Source: Escarpia spicata
Taxonomy: Eukaryota; Annelida; Polychaeta; Sabellida; Siboglinidae
DNA length: 64,000 nucleotides
Assembly: GCA_963995525.1 (NCBI GenBank)
Contig: OZ023214.1
Coordinates: forward strand, 53,382,601 to 53,446,600
Direction: 5' to 3'
The notes beneath the pieces are model-generated. The model saw only the letters and a program-made list of their open reading frames with translations. It was not told the DNA's origin and searched no databases. This document shows, in pieces, positions 12,556 through 23,500 of this stretch. The position numbers were made by a program, and so were the translations under genes. Within the stretch, counting starts at the first letter, position 1; the number at the start of each line of letters is the position of its first letter.

Positions 12556-13440
12556 GGACACAAGTCAGAGTTTACCATGGTAAGATACGGAGTAAGGCCT
12601 TCAAGCAGAGTTTACCATGGTAAGATATGGAGTAAGGCCTTCAAATCAGAGTTTACCATGGTAAGATAAGGAGTAAGGCCTTCAAGTCAGAGTTTACCAT
12701 GGTAAGATATGGAGTAAGGCTTTTAAGTCAGAGTTTACCATGTTAAGATACGGAGTAAGGCCTTCAAGTCAGAGTTAACCATGGTAAGATATGGAGTAAG
12801 GCCTTCAAGTCAGGGTGTTACCATGAGTGGTAAGATACGGAGTAAAGCCTTCAAATCAGAGTTTACCATGGTAAGATACGGAGTAAGGCCTTCAAGTCAG
12901 AGTTTACCATGAGTGGTAAGATACGGAGTAAGGCCTTCAAGGCAGAGTTTACCATGGTAAGATACGGTGTAAGGCCTTCAAGTCAGAGTTTACCATGGTA
13001 AGATACGGTGTAAGGCCTTCAAGTCAGAGTTTACCATGGTAAGATACGGAGTAGTCTTCAAGTCAGAGTTTACCATGGTAAGATACGGAGTAAGGCCTTC
13101 AAGTCAGAGTTTACCATGGTAAGATAAGGTGTAAGGCACGGAGTAGTCTTCAAGTCAGAGTTTACCATGGTAAGATACGGAGTAAGGCCTTCAAGTCAGA
13201 GTTTACCATGAGTAAGGCCTTCAAGTCAGAGTTTACCATGAGTGGTAAGATACGGAGTAAGGCCTTCAAGTCAGAGTTTACCATAAGTGGTACGATACGG
13301 AGCAAGGCCTTCAAGTCAGAGTTTACCATGAGTGGTAAGATACGGAGTAAAGCCTTCAAGTCAGAGTTTACCATGAGTGGTAAGATACAAAGTAAGGCCT
13401 TCAAGTCTGAGTTTACCATGAGTGGTAAGACATGGAATAG
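12556..13440. repeat. 41/45-bp intergenic minisatellite
   Basis: About 21 units of 41 bp (gtcagagtttaccatggtaa, then gatacggagtaaggccttcaa) alternate with 45-bp variants carrying an extra atgagtgg block. The 45-bp units are divisible by three and create spurious ORFs on both strands. Most units contain ccatg|gtaaga, a near-perfect 5' splice site on the plus strand. Confidence 0.93.
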
Positions 13441-13946
13441 TCTTCAGTTTTACATGTTTTTAGACGTTGGAATGCAGTGGTACAGTGGCTAGCAGGCCTG
13501 GGGTAATAGTAACAATGACAAATATTGAAGTAATAGTAATAGGTTGAGCAAAAATTCAATATAATATTAATAGGAAGCAATGTAATGCTAATTGACCTAT
13601 TACTTTTATATTACTGAACATTTAAACCAAATTTCAACTACATAACAATTCCATTTGATTTGGTTCTAGATTCCAATAGTTTCTCCAGATTTTATGGTTG
13701 CTCCCTCTTGTTAATGTCAGCATGGCCCTGGTGAAGTTTTACCCTAGAGTTTTATGAGTGTTTACATAGCAAGAGACACTGGTACAGTGTGACTGCTGCA
13801 TTGACTAAATAGATTAAACTGGGCTTTCTCAGCTTTGAAGCCAGTTCTGCTAAGTGCCAAGTTGCCAAGTACCCTTTTCAAGTAAGCCTCTGATAAGGAG
13901 CACATTTTTTTAGAAAGTCCTTGTTTCTCCAACGAAATCTATCCTT

Positions 13947-15475
13947 GTGGACAAACTTAACCGGTTACAGAGAGGTTTCTGTGCAAAGTTATCATCGATA
14001 AACACAGCCTTTATCATCTCAGAAGCAGCAGCCAAAGCCAAGGACTATAAGTGCCCATTATTTGCGACATGCCTTGCAAAAGCATTTGATGTTCTATATC
14101 ATACATCAATGCTTGTGAAACTTCATCATCTAGGCATCACTGGAGAACTCTGGCAACTGTACTGTAGCCTGTATGACACCATGACTAGTCAGGTGAAGTG
14201 GTACAATTTCCTTTCTCAGCCCTTACTCGAGCTACACGGTGTACATCAAGGGGGCATCCCCTCGACGGAACTGTTTAAAGCCCGGTGTGACGAGCTACTA
14301 CATGTGCTGTCAAACTGTGGGCTTGGATATAATATTGAATCAGTTGACGTGTTGGCTCCCACCTGTGCCGATTATATGACCCTGCTCTCTGACCGTGCTA
14401 TCAACCTCCGGTCTATAATCAATCTGACATCGGCTGACTCCAGTTGGGAGAGATATAACTTCAGCGCTAAGAAGACTAACGTTATGGTGATGAATTGTAA
14501 CAATAATACCTGGACTGAATCACCCATGTGGAAGCTTGGTGATAGACCCTTTGATGTTAGTAGCTCGGAGGCACACCTTGGTATCATTAGGACCCCTGGC
14601 TGTAAAGCCAATAGCACTGTAAAGCTAAACATCCAGACAGCCAGGAGGGCAGGTTACTCGCTCATGGGAGCTGGTGTGTATGGCCTAAATGGACTCCATA
14701 TATGTACAAACTTGAAGATCTTCATGAGCTACCAGATGTCAAGGCTGTTGTATGGACTGGAGGTACTGCCTCTGCCAAAAGGAGATAAAGATGCACTAGA
14801 CCTGTTTCACTGTACTGTCCTGAAACACTTGCAGCATTTACCACTGGGGACATCAACAGCAGCTGTGTATCTGATACTTGGACAGCTACCTACATCAGCC
14901 ATACTAGCACAAAACATTCTAACGCTGTACGTGAGCATGATGAGAGACCCAGCAAGTGTGGAGTGCCAGATCATCCAGCGCCAGCTAGCAGTCAAAGACC
15001 ATGACTCCAAGTCCTGGATTGTGATAGTTAAGGAGTTGCTCCAGAATTATAACTCGCCATCATCCTATGAGCTATTTAACAACCCACCCTCTAAGAGACA
15101 GTGGAAGCTTACACTGAAAACGAACATAATTTGTGTTACATTCGAACAGTTTAGAGAGGAGGCTCGCAGGAAAGTGACATTACTCCACTTAAACACATTC
15201 AAGTGCAAACCAGGCTCATTACATCCAGTCTGTGGCACTGTGAGAGACTCACCGCATGATATTGTGAGAGCCTGTACTAAGGTGCGAGTGTTGACAGGAC
15301 AATACAGGCTCCAGGCTGACGTGACCAAACAGTCTGGTGGTTCGCCAACTTATCAGCTGTGTCACCAAGGCAAGGCAGCGAGGACTTATCACACTTCCTC
15401 TTAAGCTGTACTGTCTTGTACCCTGAACGAACCAAGTTCATGAACAAACTGGAGAACATATTCAACCCGTGTTAA
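13947..15475 (+). pseudogene. Decayed non-LTR reverse transcriptase inside the hAT-like element
   Basis: A 485-codon open frame retains reverse-transcriptase landmarks: a LAKAFDVLYHTSML block, GVHQGGIPSTELFK and GLGYNI. The catalytic YADD box is altered to CADYM, which removes the second aspartate. At about 15370 the frame shifts; beyond it EDLSHFLLSC continues the usual cysteine/histidine C-terminal motif, up to 15475. The upstream domains are missing. It is a retrotransposon relic, not a host gene, despite the long ORF. Confidence 0.85.
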
Positions 15476-16084
15476 ATTACCCTGTGATTCGAAGTTCCGG
15501 GGAACAAATGATTAAACTTTTGATGGACTGCTATGCCAATGCTTTCGATACCAGATGAACTACATGATGAACTAGAGACATTAACCAGAGTCTATATCTA
15601 CTCAGTACACACTAAGAGGTCGAGGCTACAAAGCTGTGCCAATCCAGTGAAGTCCTGAGGGGTACTTCTTATAGAGAAGGGATTTACTACGACAAGGAAG
15701 TGTCTGCCTCCATGGTGCACACAATTCAGCCTAAACTACAGTGGGTGTGAAAAACATCCTGATGTATTTGTACGAGCCAATAATTAAATGTCCACCAAGC
15801 ACCAGTAGAGCAATGTGGTTTAATTAGACTAATATAATCCACCTAGTTATGTGGCATTGATGCTTTTATCTTTCATTCCAGTATGGTATTTAAATATAAA
15901 ATGGAACATATATATATGTTCTATCCTTAGTCAATGTAGTTGCTAGATTGTACTAAATTCTAGTTCTACTTCTAGTTGTTTCCAGTGCTCGGCAACGTTC
16001 TATTAACCGACTAGTTTGTATTATTGTGGTTACAATTTAATAGTCTTATGAGGTCTCATTGAACTAGTCAACCTTTTTTAGAAC

Positions 16085-16336
16085 ATTATCGCCATACTTT
16101 ATATGCTGGCACTGAGGGTAGTCACTGCCAGGGTGCTTGTCGTCCTCAGTCATTCTTTGACGTCCCAAATTGAGACGGGACCGACATTAACGTGATCTCC
16201 GAGTCACGAGGGGTATACAGTCTCTAATGTTGGGAGCCAGGTTCTTACACCAAATGTACATGCCTGCCCGGTCCGGGTTTCGAACTCAGAGCATGCCAGG
16301 CGGATGTGCTAACCATTACACTAGCGGTGCTCCCTA
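16085..16336 (-). mobile_element. tRNA-derived SINE, family 2
   Basis: On the minus strand, ggagcaccgctagtgtaatg and ttagcacatccgcctgg look like a tRNA 5' half with box A, and gagttcgaaacccggacc is a box B. A non-tRNA tail follows to about 16085. It differs from family 1. It is called a SINE rather than a functional tRNA because no proper acceptor-stem pairing was seen. Confidence 0.65.
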
Positions 16337-17404
16337 AATATAGTATATACGATATAGATATATATTGTTGTACACATGTATGAATTTTTTTAATTTGATT
16401 ATACTTCTCTAATGATGATTTTTTATTCACCTGTCTTGTTTAACTTCTTGAGACTGTGTGTCAAACACTTGTACTTATTGTATTTATGCATACAGTGCAT
16501 TAAACCATAAAATGTTCCGATGAAAACTGTAATAGTAATTGCTTCAAATGTAATAGTAATAGGACAAATTCAGCATGTAATAGTAATAGGAAGGAAACAA
16601 AGTAATAGTAATATATTACATTGCAATGTAACTGACCTCAGGCCTAGTGGCTAGAGCAATGTTTCATACCTTGGGCAAGTTTGTTCACTCTATAATACGA
16701 CTATATTGCTCCGGTTCACTCAGCTGTATGTTAAAATGAGTACCTGGCCATAGACAATGGTGGATATTTGTGTACGAACAGTCTGCACATTAACTGCCGC
16801 GATCGGAGAATGCTTCCCAGGGAAGTTGAGATGGTGTTTGATTGAACAGGCCAGCCAACGAGTAAAGTGTATAGCACTCTGAGTAGTCCTAAGACAAGGA
16901 CTTGATTATGGATACTGCGCTATAAATTATAATTACAAAAGAACTTACCTTTTTATATAGATGTAATGACAATCACATTAAAATACATTATGCCACAGCC
17001 ACTGCTTAAATTAATAAATCCTCGATGTTTGTCAAGTGCGAAAATACTACGATACTGTGCGCTGCATCTAAACAGAAGGAGCCTTTCTGGTATTCATTGT
17101 AGAGTTTTCAACAACCATGATAGCATACCGGTCAACACTACGTAGTACGTCTACAAGTTCAACACGTCCAGCCCCGGCCCAGGTCAAACCCACAAATTTT
17201 GATGCGTCCCTAAACAACACGCCTTCAAACTTTAGCCTTCAGTTAGGTTACCCACAAAGGGTTGTTATTATTTTTACAATATAGTATGCGTCAGATAAAT
17301 TTTGTATACAGAGTACAAAAGAAAATTTGATCTTACACATGAACACTTCTGTTTCTACTCAGACTACCGGAGTAGTCAGATTTGCAGGATTCGTGTTCTA
17401 ACCT

Positions 17405-17416
17405 TGCGCATGCGCA
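17405..17416. promoter_or_regulatory. NRF1-type palindromic promoter site upstream of CEP89
   Basis: TGCGCATGCGCA is the palindromic consensus for nuclear respiratory factor 1, common in metazoan housekeeping promoters close to the transcription start. It lies 35 bp upstream of the chosen CEP89 start codon, which supports placing the first exon here. Confidence 0.65.
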
Positions 17417-17450
17417 TTTGACATTTACTCGATGGAACATTTCGAAAAGG

Positions 17451-17501
17451 ATGACATCGAGAAAGAAAGACGGGAAGAAAAAGAAAGGCATGGGAGAATC
17501 A
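17451..17501 (+). CDS. CEP89: CEP89 coding exon 1 (tentative)
   Basis: ATG at 17451 gives MTSRKKDGKKKKGMGES, then a TCA|GTAAGC donor in phase 0. A short, very basic N-terminus fits CEP89, which starts with an Arg-rich stretch. The NRF1-type site 35 bp upstream supports it. An ATG at 17432 in another frame would give a different acidic/basic peptide and reach a stop without a good join. The assignment is positional. Confidence 0.55.
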
Positions 17502-20500
17502 GTAAGCATCGTGTCTGTGAAATATAACGTGATACGTTATGTTTGTTAGGTGTGCTACAAACATTTTAACTTTGTAATATGATTGCGACGATGAATTTCT
17601 TTCGTCCTAGTTTCACGTTGCCAAAGAAGCTTTCCGCTTGGCTTCATTGGAGACGAGTTGGAGCTCGCGTAACTGTAACCGCCAAATATTCATCATGTGA
17701 ATCACATTTGTAATATTATTATTAACGCATTGTTATACAAACGTTTATTGGTGACAGGTTATTTTGATGGATTACGTAGGACACCTAATGTCCGACCTAA
17801 GTGACATTTAAATGAAAATTACTTAAATTGCTGTCATTATCGCTCACATACAATATCGGTTTGAGGAGTTTGACTAAAAGGCGCACGACCACGAAGTTAA
17901 CGAACGACCACGCACGACAATGTAATATAATATGTTGGTAGATAATTTGGCCGTTGATGGTATATATATGGTTTGTGTGTGCATTATTAAAAAAATTGAG
18001 TTTGTATTTCACCCAGCCCAGGAGTTGCATAATTTAGTCATTTTATCCCATCTTCCGGACGAGTATGTAGTATTTGCACAGTAGCGACACCTGGCGAATG
18101 GAACCGTAAAGTTGCCACAAGCGATGATTAAAGTTTCGAATTTTGTTACTCCAATGTGAAGAACATACCTGAAATTAGGCGAGCTGCACACACATACCTC
18201 CTACGTGTCATCAACAGCCCGCTTGGTTACCAACACTACATACATTTTGGTCGTGCGTGAGCCTTTTAGCCATACCGGGTTTGAGTTAGCCCGTTAGGGC
18301 AGGCGTATTTACTACAAAACTATAACACTTTCGACTTTACACAGAATTATTGGAGTTATATCAGTCAGGGCACTTGTGTCGAATCCGTCCCACCTTGCTT
18401 TCGCCATTATAATTTGAGTTTTGCCTACATTTGATACCAGGCTCAGTCTCAGAGTAAATTATTCCAGGCATGTTTATGTTACGAAAATACAGCGTCTTGA
18501 CGCACTTTTACAAACTGGGGCGCTATTTATGCCTCAAAAGTGAGCTAAAACACAATATTATGAAACGAAATATGCCTGGGATGATGTTGTATGATTGAAA
18601 TTATCAACTGAAGTATCAAATTTAGGCAAACATGTAGTTATAACGGCGAAATCGAGGTGGGTCGGGATTCGGTCGTGCCCAAGTCAGTATTAAATTGGCA
18701 ACAGGATCTGTGACTCATATAAGTCGTGCCATGGCATTAGATGTACAATGTAATTTTGTGGCTGTTGAAACTATGCTCCTGCTGATGCCTTGAACTGAGT
18801 CTAGCCCTAGGTTTGAGTATGATATCTGGCACAACAAATCTTTTTTTGATGGCCTTGGGCAGGATGCATGCATTAACAATGTAGCATTGCTAAGTTCATA
18901 CATCATCTAACTCAGTGCCCCTTGCTATCGTGTTGTTTTCTCTCTTTCTGTTTGACTGCTTTTGTGAAACTTTCTGTTGAACTGGCAGCTATAATCATTA
19001 ATAAACGTGGTTGCCAGGTCATCATTCGGTGTAAAGTGTTAGGTTTGTGAAAATGGGTACACTACTGCATTGCCATGGAATTTCATGATACACACACTCT
19101 AGTGTACATATATACAAGGTGGGTTAGAGATAAAGACCACCACTCAGTATGCAACATGTTTTTTCCATTTCTCTGTGGAATATTTTATTTCCATGACCGT
19201 CTGCCACATATGTACAACATATAGAAGGAACTAACTACATTCAATGTCTCTTCTAAAAGACACAGGCAGTGTGGGGAAATGAAGTTGCCCAATTAGTGTC
19301 AAAATGACCAGATCTATGTGTATCTAAGCTCAGCTCCTCTTGATTGACAGTTCGGTCTTCTGAACACTGGACCACCATAACATTAAAAAATACTCCATAG
19401 GGTCCACACATGTGGTGTACAGTGTTGTAGTACCAATGAATACATATCCATATGTACAGGGTGTGTACAATATTGTAGTAGCCTTTGGAGAAGGCTTTGT
19501 ACAGGTGGTGTACAGTGTTGTACCAATTAGGAAGGTTCCATACATGTGGTGTACAGTGTTGTGCCTATTAAGAAGGCTCCATACAGGTTGTGAACACTGG
19601 TATAGTACCAGTGGAGAAGGCTCCACACAGGTACAAGTACAGGCACAGCGTATACCAGTAAGTACAATGTCATAATATCAGTGAAGAAGGCTCTATACAG
19701 AATGTACAACATTGTACAGCACTGAATGTAAAATAAAACATGTCATGCTATTCCTTGATGTGTGATTGTGTGCAGTAGATAGAGCCGCAATAAATTGTCA
19801 CCAAAAGTGAATCACTACCCATAGCTGAATAACTTAGTAAAGTTGTTCATACTGCAGCAGTTTTCTTTTTACATAACATCATGTGTTTTGGCATTTTGCC
19901 AGTTGGATGTGGCGGGTAGCATCGTGTCGACGTCACAGGTTGCAGCGACTCCAGTGGCAATGCATTCTGGGCCACCCAACACGATCCTTCACACCCTGGG
20001 TGCATCAGGCGGCTTCACAACGTCAGGCTTTGAGCTGCCGCGGGAAGACCTGCAGACAGATGAAACTGACACGAGTCTATATGACTACGAGAATGCAAGA
20101 GCAACGTTTGCGTATGTGATTGAATGTCCCAGGTTATTCGTTGTTGCCTGTTGTGCCTGCATGTTAGATATCATATTTAGGTGCAGTAACCGACGGCTTT
20201 TACTGACACTACACTCTGGAACCAAGCAGTGGAACAGGTCGTGCTGGCAGTTAAATCAAACACATCATGGATGATGTTGCAGCTTTTGACCTAATGTTTA
20301 CTTCCGCTCAAAATACATTATTCATTACAGCCATAATTTAAATTTGTAGATCCATTAATTTCTGTACATATCTTTGTGGATCTGAGCTCAGTAACATAGA
20401 TTTGTCCTACAGCTGGCTTTGATTGTCTTTGTTCCACTGTCTGACTTTTGAGCTGTTTCTGCTATCCTCTTTCCCATTACTAACCAGTAATGTCAACAGT

Positions 20501-23500
20501 GGTGTCTATTTAGCCAGTGCTGTTGTGTGCTTCTGTAACTAATATCATTGTTTCTTCTAGGTTTCCAAGGTTGCATGACTTGTTCTTCCTACACTGTTTA
20601 TCTTGCAGAAAATTTGTGTCATCCTTATATATATGTATATATATATATATGATCAGTTATCACGAAACGTCAACATAATTTGTTTTTGGGGGGTAAATAA
20701 AAAATTCAATATATCATGTTTTCATTTTAGTCACTAATAAACAACATGTCAGGCTAATCGTGAAATAAATTTGGGTAGCTTAATTACTAAAACTGACTCT
20801 TTGGGATCACTTTGAACTTGCGAGTCTGTGTTGCTCGATACTGAGCGTATACATGCACATCATATATTTAACATACTTATTATGGTATTTAAAATTTCTG
20901 CTATGTATTTTGATTGTTTTTTTGGAGCATGTAACAGTTTTATGGTTAAGAATCGATAGCAATGACAACTTTTGCAAAATTTCTTTTGTTTTCATGCAAT
21001 TAACAAATTAGGGTACCTAATTCTAAGGGACACTGTTGACATGGTATCATGAGTTCAAATATAAAATAAACAATTACCTTTTCAACGAAGCAACATTTAT
21101 GTGGATACTATCGTGTCTTGTCTTTCTGGTGATGTTTAGAAAAAGTATATGCTTGGTATCGGAGAATGGAATTTTTCTGTAATATTTCTCAAATAGAAAG
21201 TAATGGTCTTAATTGAAATCTGATTACTGTTCCTTGGCATCTCTGAGTGTTCCTCGGTGACAGGTAAATGCACTAGTTTCAAATTGTTACCACTTGGGTG
21301 AAAATGCAGCCCTACACTAAGTAAAAAAAGTAGTGTTTATAGCAGGAGATGTCTTAAACAACTAAGTATCGTGTTAATTATTTTTGTAATATTTAGGAGA
21401 ATGAAGCAGCCTTCTTTTTGGCTAATGTACTCCGTCACGAAATGTGGGGCATCAAGTGATAGAAGAAAGTTAAATAGGACAGACAGTGTTTCAATAAAAC
21501 ATGTGACATCAGACAGATCTGTTGTATTGTTTAATAGCTCGGTAACAAGCTCAGATCACGTGATGTTCCATTCTTAAGGCCAGACACGGCAGGTAGATAG
21601 GATTATTTTTTAATTTGTGCAAACAGTTCAATTTTTTCTGCCTAATGCATGAAATGGGTCCTAGTGACTAAAATATATTAAACTTTTTTCAGCCAGACCC
21701 CCCGTTTCCATGGTAACAAACAAAATGGCCACCATTTTTAGCAAATATTGGCAAATTTGGAAAAGCTGCCACTTTTTATTGAATCCATATATAGGTATAA
21801 TTCTTGCAAATCCATGTTCTCTATAGAGTCTATTGTGCAAAGATCAGAGCATTTTTTGAAATGTGTTTTTATTTTTTAAATTATTTTTTTGTAAAATGCG
21901 AAAATATATCTATATCTTTCAAACTTTTCATGATTTTTAAAAAGTGTCTGACCATTGCACACAGTAGAATATGCTGAATGCAACACTGAAAACTTTATTT
22001 ACATAGCATAATTATTCCAAGAGATATCCCGTTTCCAAATGCAGAAATTTGAAGAAAAATGTTTTTGAGAAAATGGCTGTCAAAGATTGCATAATGGATT
22101 TCATTACATGATATCGACATGCTTGATCCATGATTAAAACTCACTTAGAGGTATGTAATTGTCATAGAAGTGAACTTTATTGATAGTATGCATACAAAGG
22201 TATAATAATCTGGCAGAAAACCATTTTCAGTATTTTTTGTCAAAAAACACCATTTCACCTGGGGTGTCTGGCCTTAAGGTGGCTGCACCGGCTATTATAT
22301 GCTTCTTTTGAATTAATCATTTCTAATATAAGTTTTAAAGATAAGCTAACCATTTTTTCTCAATGTTTGCCTCAGATACTAAACAATACTCCAGACCAAA
22401 AAGAATTGATTTTTTATGTTGTTTAAAGATATTTGAAAACTGTGTATGGTTGTAAGTACAAACATGTTATTGACATTCAGACAGGTTTTTTTTGTAAACA
22501 AATGCATATTAAGTTTGATACAGCTTCATAAACATTTTGCTACAATGTTGAAAGACAGCAAAAATCGTACTGCATTTTTGGCACGACCCCTTCACCAAAC
22601 ATAAAACCATCCCATGCAATTTTGGGTAAACACAAGTCGAGTTCATATGCCAAGTTATGGCTTTGTAAGTATTATAGTTTTTTGTAAAAAGTTACATTAA
22701 ATAATACTTCCTGGTTGTTACAATTATAAGGGTGTCACCAGATGCTTGTTTTTTGCTTAGAAATGTGACTTTTTTACTGGCATGTGGCTTATTTCAACGC
22801 AATTTTACAGGCAGTTCTATTACTGAGATTTCCCCCCAATGTTTTCCCACCAAGTTGTCTCATGGTATTGTGTTACGAAGGGCCATGTGTTGAACTTGTG
22901 GTAGACAAGATTGATTGACACCTGCTGGGGTCACTCACGTGTCATTGCAAATGGCGACTGAGGTTGGGCATTATCGGAGAATAACCAAAACTACAGCCAG
23001 TATTTGATGATTTGACAGTGTGATGCATTTAGATAATTATAATACAACAGCATAGTGGCATGAGAATAACCAGACTATATGATCTGCATTCATGGTGAAT
23101 GAATTTATGTTTGAACTGGACTGACGCACACGTGATCGTCACTATGGAAACATCATCAGTTTCCAAGAATCTGAAAAGGGACTTTCCACAGGCACACTAA
23201 AAATACTAGGTTTTAAAGGACTGGTTGGTGTCATATTGTGATAGTGCCTTGGTTTTTTTAATAGTACACATGTTCATACTGACACCTACTAATGTTCTAT
23301 GAAGAAAAAAATAAACAAATCAACTGACATGATACCCGGTGCAGCTACCTTAACCAAATAAATTAATTAGTCATCATGTAGTCATCGTGCTACATGCTGC
23401 TAATCAGGAGAACAAACAACACTATTCTGCTAAAGTGCTTATTGTTACAGTCATTTCTTACATTAGTAAGCGAGAAACCATGGCAATCACCTCCTCGGTA

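Larger units (their letters stand above)
13493..16646. mobile_element. Non-autonomous hAT-like element with 8-bp target duplication
   Basis: GTGGCTAG occurs at 13485-13492 and again at 16647-16654, immediately outside ends CAGGCCTGGGGT and (inverted) TAGGCCTGAGGT. An 8-bp duplication and CAGG-type ends are hallmarks of hAT transposons. Both subterminal regions carry gtaatagtaatagg repeats. No hAT transposase was seen; the interior holds a non-LTR fragment (13947-15475) and a tRNA-type SINE (about 16085-16336). Confidence 0.75.
13460..16950 (+). mobile_element. SINE family 1, split by a hAT-like insertion
   Basis: The tRNA-like head ends at gtggtacagtggctag (to 13492). The body resumes at 16655 and matches the SINE at 374-703 (cttgggcaagtttgttcact, ttcactcagctgtatg, gaatgcttccca, tactgcgctata). 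Between them lies the 13493-16646 insertion. The head boundary is approximate. Confidence 0.6.

Noticed and set aside
13947..15404. 485-codon ORF as a possible host gene
   Set aside because: It is a reverse-transcriptase relic with a destroyed catalytic box, inside a hAT-like element.
16240..16336. Functional tRNA gene on the minus strand
   Set aside because: Box A and B are present but acceptor-stem pairing is poor and a SINE tail follows.
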